From Symsagittifera roscoffensis (Eukaryota; Xenacoelomorpha; Acoela; Convolutidae), in the NCBI RefSeq assembly GCF_963678635.1, contig NC_087063.1, forward strand, positions 59,652,759-59,716,758: a stretch of DNA of 64,000 nt, written 5' to 3'. The translations under genes were made by a program, and so were the position numbers. The notes under the pieces are model-generated. The model had not been told where the DNA came from and ran no database searches. It saw only the letters and a list, made by a program, of their open reading frames with translations. Positions 10,496-24,207 of the stretch are shown in pieces; positions within the stretch are counted from its first letter, which is position 1, and each line of letters starts with the position of its first letter.

Positions 10496-13400
10496 TTACT
10501 GGGCTCTTATGTGAGTAACTGGATTTTGTGGATAATTATGGCTTGTAGCGATGTGCTCTGTTATGGCTGCATTCCTGTAATTTCGTGGTACTGAAGATAA
10601 CAGATGGTTATTTTGTAAATTGTGTAATTGTGGTGCAGTTGGTGTTGTCTTTTGGTTGTCTTGTGAATTATCATATGCATTTGGTGTGGTTGATAGTTTT
10701 CTGTTGTATTCATTTATTTGAGCGTTCAGAAGGATTTTGTTAGCTGAGGTTGAAAATTTTCCGAAAAAGCCTGCGAATAGTATGCGTGCTACACTTGCTC
10801 GTTTTGTTATCTGTGTGTGTATTGCGCATGTGTTATAGATTCCTTTTAATAATGAGAAGAGATATTCAAAAAAACTAAACAATGCGTTTAATATAGTCAA
10901 TATTTCTTAGATATAGTAAAGCCGTCCTAGAAGGCGAGAAGTTCGTTCTTCAAATTTACAAAACTGATTTTATTGATGGGTGAAATATCTTGTGGAAGGT
11001 ATCTTTCATCGTTTAAAAAAATGTAATCTTTCATATTTCAAAATATCTACTGTGACTTTGTGTATAGATTTCTAAAAATCCTGAGGTTTCTGCAAGTTTT
11101 CTTATATGTTGGTCAATGGATTATCTTTGTATTGTATCCATTTTTGTAAGAAGTTTTTCAAACTGTTGTGTGCAAATGTGATGTTGTATATCTGACCTAG
11201 AGTATATACGTATTGATTGTAAAACGATATTTGGGTTTCTAGAAATGGCTCCGATACTTTCTACTGAAAATTCCTTTAATGGCGGGGGAAGACCTGAGAC
11301 ATGCAAAAACGTTCGTTTCAGGGCTTATGATGTGAGAAGATAGTATTTATCTTCGTCTGGATCTAAGTGTACAACATTGTGGCTATTTTCAGATCCACAT
11401 GGGGCGGCAGTATCCCAAAAAAAGTTGCACCGTAGTCAATAAAGTTTGATCGATTTCCTGACAAAAAATATTCTGCAAAAGGTGTTTTTAACACTGCAAG
11501 TACAAATGATTGTAAAGTTTGTGTTCGTTCAAGTTCACATCAGTGATGAAGCGTTTCTAGTTCTGATAGTGACATTTCTTGAAAAATTCTGCCACATGTA
11601 TTGTGTAATTTCATGTCTAAATGGATGTCATAGTGAATTGTACCAAAATAGGTATTGTTCATGAGTGATAGTTTTTGTAAACGTGTACTGCTTTTGTCTT
11701 GTGGTCGAAGTTTTCCACCAGTTCTTCCTGTGTTTTTCAGAAAGGTTACTGGGATGTATGAGTTTTCGTCATTATTTGAAGTGTAATGTGTTGGAATTGG
11801 GTTAACTATTAGTTTTCCTGTTTTCATGTCAAACCTTTGTTCGTTTACGACTTGAATTTCTGAGTATTGTGTTTTATAAAATGGAGTCTTATATTTGCAA
11901 GCGAAATCTGTTTCGGGGTAGATTTGAAAAAGTGTCAATTTTTTTTCTATATTAATGATATTGTTATAACTTTTATTGCTTTGTTGGATACTTTCAGGGT
12001 TTACTTTATCATAAGTAATGGATTCAATAAATTATTTTTGTTGAAATTTTATCATTCTTGCGTGTATTCTTGCAACTTGAAAAGTGGTACATGTGTCATC
12101 GGGAAACAAACAATAGTTGCTTGTGTTCTTGTTATTGAATCGTAAAATCCTTAATCATTTTCACAAGATAATTGTATTCCTTAATCATTTATAGTGTCGT
12201 GTTTTAAATCTCGTGTTAGTTGTACTTTTTTTCAATTGGTTTTTCTAATCAAAAAACATTATTGCTTGTTATCCTTTGTTTTTTTTTTGTGTCAGCTTTG
12301 CAATCAGAAGGTGTGTTTATTCCAATGTGTTGTAGCCAATTTTTATCATAGAGATCATAAATTAATTGTCCATGTGCGCCGTGGAATTGGTAATTATCAT
12401 TTAATTTTAGATAACCTTGGCATCTTTCAAGTTCCGCTTGATGTGCAGAGTTTAAAAAAAATTTGTGCCTTTATTTTTCGGTTAACTTAAATCGTTAAAT
12501 TACGTTTTTACAATCTTCAGGGTTAAGATGTAAAAGTCTTTCTATATTGCTTTGATAGAAAGATTCGTGATCAAGTCTATTTTTGTTTCCATTTGAGACT
12601 TGGAAACAATGTACTTCTTTCTCTGAGAATGTTGCTGTGAATTTGTATCCTGTTAGGGTCGTGACTCGGGCTTTTGATTAAAGTGTGGCTACTATTTTCG
12701 TTGATTCTTTTTCTCGTGATTTGGATTCGCATTGAGTTACTTTGTTTATGGCATATTTATGTAGTGTTTTTTGTTCTTTCTCTTCACAATCATAATGTGT
12801 GACTAGTAATTTAGATTTTCTGTGGTAATAAAGGGGGAAGGTAATGATTGAGCTGTTATATTTGGTGGAGCTAAGAGGAGAGGATGATATAATAAATTGT
12901 TTAATTTGACTGTTATTCCAAATTTAAGTGTCAAGCTGTCTTGTGTAAGGATTTGTATGTTGTGTTCCTGTATGTCTTTGTGAATATCGTGTCGATAATG
13001 TAATATGTTGAGTGCCCAATCATGTAGTCTGTTACTGTCACGATGTTGACCAAAAAATTGAGGGGGGTTACTACGAATGCAATTCAATCTAATCGTAGGG
13101 GTATATTATTGGTTAAATGTTCTTTATATCTATCGTCTAAATTTATAGGGAAATTTGGAGGAAATGATGTTGTTGGGGTTTGATATATTGAAGGGATTGA
13201 AGGTAGTGATAGGGTTTCTGCTAATGACAAAGATGTATCCAATGAGATTTCTATAGGGTCGTTTACCAAGTTGGGTTCACCTTGAACGAAAGCTTGTGTC
13301 ATCCAATGTGGGAGACGTTGTGTTGAAGTTGAGGGGTTAAAAGGATTTTCACGAATTTCCTCGGTTGTTGGGGTTGATCCTAACTTTTTCGATGGTATGT

Positions 13401-14078
13401 TCGGAGTATTTTGTTGTGAGGTAGATTGTAATGGTGGAGGGGTACTTTGAATTGTACTACTAGAAAGATCTAAAGGATTTGGGATTGGTGATGAGGGTAT
13501 ATTAAAATGAACTCTGGGAATTGTACAATTTCTATTACGTCTTGGGTGTATGATTTGTCTTTCTATTGTGGATGTACTTTGGTTTTGACTAGGATGTCTT
13601 TTTCTTTTAAGGTCTTGCTGGAGAAGAGTTTTTATATTGTATATTGGTTTGTATTGTGGTTTGCTTAGAGATGCATGTCGAACTACGGGTTCTAAAGGTT
13701 CTGATAATAGTGAAAGTCTTTCTTCAAATGTCTATGGGTTTCCTTGAAATGAAATACGTGTTGATGATTGGATGTGATTTGTCTGACTGGTTGTTGGTGT
13801 TGTTAGTGATTCCTGAGATATCGTAGTCGGTGGAGAATAACGTGTTGGTTGTTGATTAGCAATTTTGAAAAGTTCTTCATTTTTTTTACCAATGAAGAAA
13901 ATTTATGTTGATTATAATAGTCTTCTATGAAAATGATTTAAAATATTGGTGCTAGTGCAAAAGTTATGATTGCCTTTTTTATACATTTGCATTTTGTCAG
14001 AATTAGGGAGATTAAAAATGGGAAAAGTATCACCAAAAGAAGAAAAATGTCTTTCTTGGTGAATAGATGTCTTAACAT
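10496..14078 (-). pseudogene. R3 copy A envelope-like gene (decayed)
   Basis: Its start is set by homology to copy B at ATG 14078. The first 55 codons hold two hydrophobic stretches around a KCKCIKKAI segment. A Pro/Thr-rich stretch, a basic RRNR segment near 13540 and a long Cys-containing ectodomain in several frames follow. A hydrophobic segment (ARILFAGFFG, near 10790) fits a C-terminal membrane anchor, followed by a polar tail ending near 10496. The copy B counterpart is the next locus on its own scale (50700-54400). Position after integrase, Cys spacing and the terminal anchor support an envelope glycoprotein. I cannot assign the fusion-protein class. Multiple stops and indels make it non-functional. 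Confidence 0.6.
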
Positions 14079-15169
14079 TTAGATAGTTGTTGAAATATCG
14101 TACCTGCGGAGGTGATCGAGATATTTCGCAAAGTTGAGGTAAGTTTTTTTATAGTGAATAGAAAATAATGAAAAAACTGCAAAAAATAAGAAGAGAAAGA
14201 GAAATATTTCGAAGGTGTCTATAATAAAAAATATGCTGATTTGAAAAAAGATTGATAGGAGTGAAAAAAGTTTTGAAGTATTTATTCTGAGGAGTTTAAC
14301 TGATTTTGAAAGAAGTATTTGCAAAATGATTTGTTCCTGCCGAATGATCTTTTTTTACTTTTTGAGGCTAAATTTGAGGGTGGTCGGATACTTATTAATT
14401 TTTGACAAGTGGGTTGGATAAAGGCAATTTTTGGTGAGGAGAAGTCTGAGTGTCTAAGAATTAGCTTTCTAGTTTTGTTTTTGTTAATTGGATGATCGGG
14501 CGTATTCAGGAGTTATTCGTACTTTATGCTAAATGGTCATGTCCTATTTTTACTTAAGGCTAATTAAATTTTTTTCTTAAGGGAAATTTGGAGTGTAAGT
14601 TGGGAAAATATTGTTGATCTTTGTACCTGTTGATAGGGGAGGATTGTAATACTTAGATTTTGTTTGTTTCGGTTGTCATAGCTTAGTTATAGTTTCATAT
14701 ATGTTTGAAATCTGCAAAGTGTCGGCTAAAGAAGTGGTGTCAGAAAGAGGTGGTGATGTTTAGAAAACTTCTGATTGGCTAAAGTTGTACTAGTTATTTA
14801 AGAGCGTCAGAATGAATTTTAGAAAAAAGAAGAAAGATTTATTATATATCTGAAGGTTTAAAATGGTTATTTAATTAGAAAGGGGTTTTTGTATTTCAAC
14901 TTTCCTTAATAATTTAGTTTGTGGAATGAAAGTTTTGTAATTTTTTTGTGGTTGATTTCGAAGTCGCGATGATTGTCATTGTTGAGATTTTTATTTTGTT
15001 TCTTGTGGTAAAATTTTTCTTCCAATTTTTGGACTTTTCTTTGTTTCTGAGATATTTGTTTACTGCTGATTTCTTGGGTCTTTGTCGGGTATTTTTATTT
15101 ATTTTTATTTGACTATTGTCTGAGTTGTCGTGGACATCTTTGAGTCCTGTAAAGGAGTATAATTGTGTT
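14079..15169 (-). other. R3 copy A pol-env spacer, about 1.1 kb non-coding
   Basis: No open frame of note. Several tracts are conserved with the spacer of copy B at 54401-55564, for example 'attgttgatctttg' at about 14611 and 54929. It could contain an env splice acceptor or promoter. The sequence alone does not show which. Confidence 0.45.
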
Positions 15170-16350
15170 ACCTCGCGAAGACAACCTCGTTTTGGGTAAT
15201 AGGGTAAAAGATTGTTTCTATGTTGAACATTTTCCTTTTTATTTGAATCAATAAGTTTATATGTAGCATCACTGGGTTTGTCAATGATTTGAAATGGTCC
15301 TTTTTGGATTTGTTGTAATTTGTGGATATTCTTTTCTGTGTTACAAAAATTATAATTCAGACATATGTTCCAATTTTTATGTTTAAAGCTGGTGTGAATC
15401 GTGAATTTATTTGGGATTGAACATTCTGTCTTTGTAATAGTTTTTTTGTTACTTTTTGGTAAATTTTGTTGTGTTTTTTGTCTCTGTTTAAAATTTATTT
15501 GGTGTGTGTGCCAAAAGCTAATCTTAAAAAATGTGGGTGATGAAAATTATCTTCACCGTGTGTATGAAATGGTAGATTATAACATATTGGTTCTTTTGTA
15601 GGCTGGCAATAACGTTGTGTGTTTTTTGAGGAGTTTGTTGCGAACATTATTGGTTTCCGTGGTTTTTGATTAAAAAGCATTTCATAAGGTGATAGTTCTA
15701 AGGTTGTTGTTATTTGTGAATTGTAAGCCAAGGGGAATAATTTTACATCTGTTGACCGTTCAGTATTTTTTGTATTGTCCGTTTATGATACATTTGATAT
15801 GTTCTTGTAAGGAACGGTTCATTCCTTCGACTAGACCATTTAGTCCATGGGGCATGAGACGTGCGTGGTTTGTGTTTTTGTTGTATAGATGGCATAAAAG
15901 GATTCATGATTTATGAATTCAGTTCAGTTATCGGTGAAGAGGATTTCTGGTAATTCAAATTTTGCTAATCAGTGTTCATAGAGTGTTGTATATGCATATT
16001 AGGCATTATATGAGGGTACTGGGTTGAGTTCTACATAGTGTGTGAATGCGTCAACTATGACCTCTACGTATTAGTTTCCTTCTGAAGAGGTTGATATTGG
16101 TTCTTTTGTATCGAATGAGATTCTGTCTTTTAAATACAATTTTTGGTCCTTTAAAATCTTGTTTTTCTGCTATTTGTTTTTAATGTAGGTATGTTTTATG
16201 AAACTGGCATGTTATGCAATCGCTGCATAATACTTTGATCCAAGTCGGTGGACTTGGAAAGTAAACATTTTGAATAAAATTTATTATGTTTTTTTCTGAT
16301 CCTGCAAGTCCTTAAGTGTTTAAGGAATGTGAAATGTTAAATGCTAGGTG
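15170..16350 (-). pseudogene. R3 copy A integrase (decayed)
   Basis: It aligns in pieces with the open integrase of copy B (55565-56728). Recognisable segments include the zinc-binding region near 16200-16330, the catalytic-core region, and the YSQIT/LSPYEMLFNQKP segment at 15495-15731. In-frame stops and shifts occur throughout. The C-terminus ends at about 15170 with YYPK as in copy B. Confidence 0.7.
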
Positions 16351-16583
16351 TATCATACTTCGTGTAAAACAGGCTATTTTTCATCAGTTATTTGTTATTC
16401 TAAAATTTTCCGAAATTTTTGTATTTTTATTTATAGATGTATTATTGAATTTTCGAAAGTATCTAAGAAGTGTATTGTTTCCTAGTATTGTGATATCTGC
16501 TTTTATGGGATTTGTTTTATAATTGTGCCAACATTTTAATTGTCTAATGACTGGGTCAAAAGTTTTGATAATTTTGTAGCAGT

Positions 16584-16860
16584 TCAAGTGCAAGTTTTTC
16601 TTTGTTTGGTAGAAAGATTTTTTCAATTTCTGTTTTTGAAAGAGGTATGTTGTCTAGGGGGTCATGTAGATTAAAAATTTTGATTCATTTTGAATCGATA
16701 TCTGGAGGTCCTGATAAAATAACCTTAAGTGCAAGTTTTTCTTTGTTTGGTAGAAAGATATTTTCAATTTCTGTTTTTGAAATAGGTATGTTGTCTAGGG
16801 GGTCATGTAGATTAAAAATTTGGATTCATTTTGAATCGATATCTGGAGGTCCTGATAAAA
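16584..16860. repeat. tandem repeat of about 140 bp in copy A pol
   Basis: Two adjacent copies (about 16584-16729 and 16727-16860) both contain 'gcaagtttttctttgtttgg' followed by 'ggtatgttgtctaggggg'. Part of the unit occurs a third time at 18345-18430. This sits at one end of the larger duplication. Confidence 0.75.
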
Positions 16861-18338
16861 TCTTACACCTTTTTTGTCTGAGTGGTTTATGTTGTGCACT
16901 GTTTTTGATCCATGATGAATATAGTATCGGTTTAAATGTAGAGTTTCCTATTAGATCTTCTTCGTAGTGATTATTTTGGCAATCTAAATATAATGGAAGG
17001 TGTTGTAAATTATTCATTTGTGCATGGTCAATGTCAGTTCTTACTGCATTTTTGCATTCTAATCCGGTGATATTTCGTCTTTTGCATGAAAAAAAAAACC
17101 TAATTTTTTGTGGTATTTCTACTGTTGTTTTTCTTTTTAAAAATTCAGGTGGTGTACTTCTCCTGAGTGTATCTGGCAATGCAACATTTTTTCCTGCAAG
17201 CCAAATTTTTTGTAGGTTTGAGAATTTCTTTAAAATTAATTGAAATCTATAAGCTTTATGGTTTGGATTTGATTTTTGTGTGAAAAGAAAAATTATAGTT
17301 CTATGGTCTGTAAATAGAACTGTTGTATGTTTTGATCCGAGTCCTAAAAATTCATTTTCTGTGCGAGGATATATTATAGCTGTGCATTGTCTCACAAGTG
17401 AAGGGAGCCTAAAATCAGCTTGTGTAAATAGTGTTGAGCTTGCTGAAAAATATTTGTCTCACTGTGTGATTGTAATAAGGTTGCACCAATGCCAAAGCTT
17501 GAGGCGTCGCACATAGCATATGATCGTTGGTCTGGATCTGGGATAGTGTTTGATATTTGTTCAGTGAGGAGTGTTTTTATTTCATCAAATCCTTTCTGAT
17601 GTTCTGTTGTCCGTTCAAAATTAATTTGCTGTCTGCGAATTTTATAAAATAGCCTCAATTACAATTTTATTTAATAGACGTGTTTACTTAAAAAGTTTAG
17701 CATTCCAAAAAATTATTTGTTTTTTTCTTTTGATGGAGGTTTTGCATTTCCTTCAAAATAAGTGCTGGGATTTTTACACGGGTGAGGAAAAATCTTAACT
17801 TGTCTGGGGCTGCTTTCATGTTTTCTTAAGTAGTATTTGATGATATTTATCTAAGACAATAAACATTTTTGTTTGTGATTGCATGAAAACATCGCCTAAG
17901 TATGTTATGACGTTTTTACTGAGATTGCGTTGTCAAGAAACTTTACTCATAAATGCTGAGAATGCTGCTGGTGCTATGGAGATTCCATTGAAAAATCTAT
18001 TAAATTCGTTTTGCTGAGCTCCGGTAACGAATTGTGTTAAACGTCGTGGTTGTTCATCTAGTGGCATTTGGTTGTATGCGCTGTTCATGTCAGCTGTTGT
18101 AAAGTATTTTCCGTTTATTTTCGTGAGAGTTACTTGAATTGGTTTTATGGGCCAATTACATTTAGATTCATCAATAAAGGAATTGTGTTATCTTCCGTCT
18201 AAAACAATTTTTAATGATTCCTTCTTCTAAAAAAAATACCGGGATTTATAAATGTGTTTCCTTTTGGTTTTTCTTCCAAAAGGAAACACACAAAATGAAT
18301 TTAATTTTCCAACATCAAATTTAGATGTAGCGTAAACC
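16725..18338. repeat. copy A pol duplication, unit 2 in element sense
   Basis: This segment matches 18339-19955 with a spacing of about 1613-1616 bp and only scattered differences. The duplicated part covers the end of RNase H through the middle of RT. A small insertion near 18430-18480 distinguishes the units. Confidence 0.82.
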
Positions 18339-19955
18339 ATGTTTTTGAAAGAGGTATGTTGTCTAGGGGGTCATGTAGATTAAAAATTTTGATTCATTTT
18401 GAATCGATATCTGGAGGTCCTGATAAAATAATATTTTTAGTTAGATTTTATTTTTTTATTAAAGGAAATAGGTCTATCTTACACCTTTTTTGTTTGAGTG
18501 GTTTATGTTGTGCACTGTTTTTGATCCATGATGAATATAGTATCGGTTTAAATGTAGAGTTTCCTATTAGATCTTCTTCGTAGTGATTATTTTGGCAATC
18601 TAAATATAATGGAAAGTGTTGTAAATTATTCATTTGTGCATGATCAATGTCAGTTTTTACTGCATTTTTGCATTCTAATCCGGTGATGTTTCGTCTTTTG
18701 CATGAAAAAAAACCTAATTTTTTGTGGTATTTCTACTGTTGTTTTTCTTTTTAAAATTTCAGGTGGTGTATTTCTACTGAGTGTATCTGGCAATGCAAAA
18801 TTTTTTCCTGCAGTCCAAATTTTATGTAGGTTTGGGAATTTCTTTAAAATTAATTGAAATCTATAAGCTCTGTGGTTTGGATTTGATTTTTGTGTGAAAG
18901 GAAAAATTATAGGTCTATGGTCTGTAAATAGAACTGTTGTATGTTTTGATCCGAGTCTTAAAAATTCATTTTCTGTGCGAGGATATGTTATAGCTGTGCA
19001 TTGTCTCACAAGTGAAGGGAGCCTAAAATCAGCTTGTGTAAATAAAGTTGAGTTTGCTGAAAAATATTTGTCTCACTGTGTGATTGTAATAAGGTTGCAC
19101 CAATGCCAAAGCTTGAGGCGTCGCACATAGCATATGATCGTTGGTCTGGATCTGGGATAGTGTTTGATATTTGTTCAGTGAGGAGTGTTTTTATTTAATC
19201 AAATCCTTTCTGATGTTCTGTTGTCCGTTCAAAATTAATTTGCTGTCTGCGAATTTTATAAAATAGCCTCAAATACAATTTTATTTAACAGACGTGTTTA
19301 CTTAGAAAGTTTAGCATTCCAAGAAATTATTGGTTTTTTTCTTTTGATGGAGGTTTTGCATTTCCTTCAAAATAAGTACTGGGATTTTTACACGGGTGAG
19401 GAAAAAACTTAACTTGTCTGGGGCTGCTTTCATGTTTTCTTATGTAATATTTGATGATATTTATCTAAGACAATAAACATTTTTGTTTGTGATTGCATGA
19501 AAACATCGCCTAAGTATGTTATGAGATTTTTACTGAGATTGCGTTGTCAAAAAACTTTTTCATAAATGCTGAGAATGCTGCTGGTGCTATGGAGATTCCA
19601 TTGAAAAATCTATTAAATTCGTTTTGCTGAGCTCCGGTAACGAATTGTGTTAAACGTCGTGGTTGTTCATCTAGTGGCATTTGGTTGTATGCGCTGTTCA
19701 TGTCAGCTGTTGTAAAGTATTTTCCGTTTATTTTCGTGAGAGTTACTTGAATTGGTTTTATGGGCCAATTACATTTAGATTCATCAATAAAGGAATTGTG
19801 TTATCTTCCGTCTAAAACAATTTTTAATGATTCCTTCATCTAAAAAAAATACCGGGATTTATAAATGTGTTTCCTTTTGGTTTTTCATCCAAAAGGAAAC
19901 ACACAAAACGAATTTAATTTTCCAACATCAAATTTAGATGTAGCGTAAACCATTG
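18339..19955. repeat. copy A pol duplication, unit 1 in element sense
   Basis: The partner of 16725-18338. The junction at about 18338 joins 'gtaaaccatg' of the RT region to the 'tttttgaaagagg' end of the RNase H region. Confidence 0.82.
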
Positions 19956-20000
19956 GGTGTTTTAGAAGTAGTTCGGCTAGTTGTTCGAACTCTTTTTTTG

Positions 20001-21235
20001 TAATTTGAGATTTGAGCGTGTTGAAAATTGAACATTCTAAGCAATTTTGTTGTTCAGTGGTATAGTTTGATATCTGAATTGTTGGTTTAAATAAGGTGTT
20101 TCTGTAACCTAGTCTGTGTTTTGTTTTTCTATCACTTATTATATTATTAATTGATAATTCTTCTTTAAGAATTGTTGATTAACCTATATCTACTAGTTTC
20201 AAAACCTTATTTACTCTCTATGCTATTTCTATTGTAGGAGAAAGTGTAGCATTTGATTCACCATAACCTAAAAGTCCTAGAGATAATGTTATTTTATATG
20301 GAGAGGTATTGTATACTTATAATGACATTATATCTGAATTTGTATTTTTTGTGTATTTGATTGATGAGATTGTTACTCGGAAAAATTTAAGAACTGGCTT
20401 GAGTTCAAGGTCTGACATATATAGTCGTTGTTTGTTTTGTTTCATGTTATATTGGTGGACTTGACTTATTGAAACGTTATATACATATCCTGCTAGTGGT
20501 TTCAGGTGTTTTTATTCTTGGTTATACATATGGTAGAAACTGGGGAAAAATGGTGGTTGTTCATTTAACCTTTGAAAGAATGTAAGTGATGTGTTTTTCA
20601 TTCTTGTATATTTGTCTTTTATATGTATTTTGCTGTTTAGAGTTTTAATCGTGGGAAAATATTTATTAACAAATGCTATTCCAACGATTATGTGCTTTAT
20701 ATCTGTGATATGGAAAGTTTGTTTGAAAGGTTTAGTTAAAAGTTTACTCTGTTCCCTTGTTCGAGTGGGAACAAGGAATAATTGAATTTTTCCAAAATTT
20801 GTTAAACTTGATCCTTATGCTGTAGTTAATTTGCTTGAGGTTTTTGAGGGTATTAATTTGGATGTAAAATTTGTATTTCATTCCATGTGGGAAAAATTAT
20901 TGTATTTGATTCTGCTCCTGAGTCTACTAAAAAGTCAAATTCGAGGTCTGGTGATTGAAAATCTTTGCTCTTTGGACTTTCTAAGAGAAGTGGGTTTGTT
21001 CAATTTTTTTTCTTTAAGTAGTTGTTCTTTATTTGTTGTATTCTGATATATACTATTTAAGCTTGAATTTCCTTTAAGTTCTTGTTCGGTATAGTCTGTT
21101 ATTTTTTGAGTAATGTCGGGATTTTGAAAATGATCATTATTGTTTTGGTAATAGTTCAATTTTATAGGTGTTTCGTATTCATTTTCAATTTGAAGCATGT
21201 TTATTGAAAGAGTTTTTTCTGTTTCGCTCTAATCA
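20001..21235 (-). pseudogene. R3 copy A protease and RT N-terminal region (decayed)
   Basis: The retroviral-type aspartic protease motif DSGAES is encoded at 20907-20924 on the minus strand, within the same FDFLVDSGAES-like context as copy B at 61027-61044. Downstream in sense direction come the flap and linker region and the start of RT, with several stops. An in-frame TAG near 21229 separates this part from gag. Confidence 0.7.
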
Positions 21236-24199
21236 TCTGTGGATTTGCAATTTATGTGATTTAGTTGTAATTCTGTGTTTTCTGTTTTGTCAATACCGGG
21301 AGGGTCTGATTGAGTTTCTTCAGTTGATTGTACTTGTTGAATTTGTCTTTGATGCTTAAGTGTACTACTTCTATAGTTTTGTTGTGAATTTTTATATTGT
21401 GTATTATTTCATTGCGGTGATTGAGAATAATTTTTTGTCGATTTGATAATAATTATAGTTTGAACTACTGTTTGAAAAGTTTCGTGATCTGTTAATTGGA
21501 TATTGTCTATTCCTATTGTTTGAGTAGTTTCTGTTTCGGTTGTATGAGGATGTTCTATAACGGTCGTTCGAATAATATCTATTTTGGGAGTCTGAGTGTG
21601 AACGATTTCTATTGTAATTTGAGTAGTTACTTCTGTTTGAGTTTGATCTTGAATAATTTCTTCGATATTGATTGTTTTGACTGTTTGATCGACTATTTCT
21701 ATTTTGTGAGAAATTTCGTGAATTTCTTTTATATGGAGGTCTTCTGCGATAGATTTGTCTGTAAGGTGACTGTTGTCTAGAGATAATATAGTTATCAGTG
21801 CGTGGTTTGTCTGAACTTTTGTTCGTGCTAATGTTTTTGTTTGGTAAAATTTGGTCTTTTTTTATGTATTGAAAAAATGATTTTTTTGGTTCTCTATTTT
21901 TTTGTGGTTTTTTCTGATTATCTTGTTGTTTTTGTCTGCATTCAACAATGCTATGCTCATATCTACGGCAATAGTTACACCATTTTTTGAATGATGGTTT
22001 ACCTTTAAAATTTGGATTTTTCTCATAGGTATTTAAAACTTAAGTGATTTTTTCAGCTTTTTCAAAGTCATGAATGTTATTTATTTATGAAGAAGTTGTA
22101 TGGATGTTCTGGCTTATTTACTAGTTTTTTGAAGTCTATATCGGATTCTCGAACTGAAGATGGCTGTATTGCTCTCTTTTTTATCGCTGTTTTTCATAAT
22201 CTTGGTGTTAGAGTCATCATTAAATTGTTTGTGTTCTTATAGTCATGCGTATTAAGAGAGAATGCTTTTCTCACTTAGGTTTCAATTCTTACTGCAAGTT
22301 GTTTAATTGTTTCATTTGGGTTTCTGCGAATTTCATTGCATAAGACTCTTTGGTGTTGTTTGTTTCTTTCAGAGTCGAACGTTTTTGAAAGCTCTTGTGT
22401 GAATCTTTTACAATCTGATTTAATATCTATAGTTAAAACTGAAAACCGTTTTTGGGCTGCGCCACATCAAGTGTGGTTTGGATTAAAGCTGAGCGTCTAT
22501 GTATTTTATTTTGTTGAAGTGGTGTATTTACTGGTTCAGGTCTGCATTTAAATAATCTTCTACTGAGTATTCAGTATCTGTTCTTGTCAATACCATTAGT
22601 GGTTTATTTGAAGATAGGAAAGATCCACCCATAAGGTATGGATTCATAGTCATCTGTAGTGATTCTGCGGCAATTGGTATTTGAGAAAATTTTGTAACTT
22701 GGGTTTTTGTTATTTCATGTTGTTGTAAATAACATGGTAATGGGATTTCATTTTTGTGTATTTACAGCGTTTTTTGATTGCAAGTTAATATTGTATGATG
22801 TTGTTTCATGTCTTGTTTGTCGTGTTTGTTCGTTTCGTGTATGTGGTTCGAAAAGACCTGGTTGATAAATAGGATCTGGTTGATGAATGATCCCATAATT
22901 AGTTTGCTCATTTGTTTTGAACCGTTGTTGATTTTGATGATAGTAATCTTCATCTTCTGAGTAATGGGGTTGATTCCTTAAATGGTGTTTGTTTGTCATG
23001 TTTCTATTTTGCTTAAAAAATGGAAAATTTTTGCTACGGTCCATTGTAGCTCAAGGTTGATCGTTGAAAACCGCTGCGTGAGAAGCTTATTGTGGAAGGT
23101 TTTGATGATAGTTTTGTGGTTTTGGTTAGTTTTGACAATTCATTTAGGGGGTTTTGTTGTTTTGGATTTTGCAAAAAAGTAGTGATTATGATCTGAGAAG
23201 TTGTTTCAATTAGACGTCTTTTGTTGATTACTGGTTTAAATGTTTGATAGTCCATTTTTGAATATTATAGGGTAACGGAAGGTTTTATGGTGGATTGTAA
23301 AGTTGTTTGCGGAAATGCTGCGTTTTTGCTTCTTGGAGTTGTAAGTGTAGGTTGAATTGGGGAAATGCTTTGTTGCGTTGTTGTGGCATTGTTTCAACTG
23401 TTTCTTCATTTACGAAATGGGATATATCTTGCTGTGTAAGATTTTTGGTTCCATTCAAATTTTCTTTTGTTTTAATAAAATTAGAATTTAAGCTATTGTT
23501 TCCTGTTCTGTCAGCGAATAATGTATTATAATTTAAAGGTGTTGCATCAATAGTGAGTGGAGTTTTATATCATAATCTCTATTGATGGAAATCGTGATAA
23601 TTGCTTGACTTGATATATCGGTTGGTATATTGATAAATGAAAGATGAGACTAATCGGGGTCCCAAACATAATCTATTTCATATGCCAGTACAGTTTCATT
23701 GTCTGTATTTTGTGGTCGAAAACTTTTTCTTGCTAACGATTTGAGATCAATGTTATGAACAAAACAATGATTTATAAGCCATGCTAGTATGTTTTGTAGA
23801 TCGTGTTTAACTGGTAGATACTGATCTCAACTGGTAACTTAACTGTAGATACTGGTGTGGTATTTTTTTATATAATCTGTAAAATTTTTGCGAGTTCTAT
23901 ATCTATATCGTTTATTTGTAATTGGTGTAATTTGTGATTTGATTTTGGTGATGCAATTTCGACTGTAAATAAGCCATAACATGATGTGATATCACACATA
24001 TCTTTGAGATAGTGGTCAAGGATTTGTCGTTTCATTATTACTTCAAGAAATTCTTGTTCACATGGCTTTTTCCTTTTTCGAAATGACTTACAATTAAGTT
24101 GTAACAAAATTGTACTTGACCTCGGGTGGGATCAGTTTGTGCTTTTATAAAAAATGGGAGTATTGAGTTATCGTCAAAATTTTCGTTGTTTTCGATCAT
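21236..24199 (-). pseudogene. R3 copy A gag (decayed)
   Basis: It starts at ATG 24199, only 8 bases after the stop of the upstream basic ORF. It runs through an N-terminal region, an MDYQTFKP segment at 23255 shared with copy B (63640), a capsid-like region around 22600-22000, a single zinc knuckle CX2CX4HX4C (21938-21979), and an Arg/Ser/Asn/Tyr-rich tail. The tail reads directly in frame into the pre-protease segment (about 21260), so gag and pro were probably one frame. Many frameshifts and stops are present. Confidence 0.65.
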
Positions 24200-24207
24200 G
24201 TTTTATT

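Larger units (their letters stand above)
16351..20000 (-). pseudogene. R3 copy A RT-RNase H region with internal tandem duplication
   Basis: Reverse transcriptase and RNase H of a Ty3/gypsy element, interrupted by stops and frameshifts. Segments like copy B RT (MNSAY.QMPLDEQ, GISIAPAAFSAFM) occur at 18070-17940 and 19700-19560. The RNase H piece MCDASSFGIGATLLQS lies at 17520 and its duplicate at about 19130. The region is present twice because of a duplication of about 1.6 kb. In both units the polymerase motif reads YLGD in place of YLDD, which would remove a catalytic aspartate. Confidence 0.75.
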
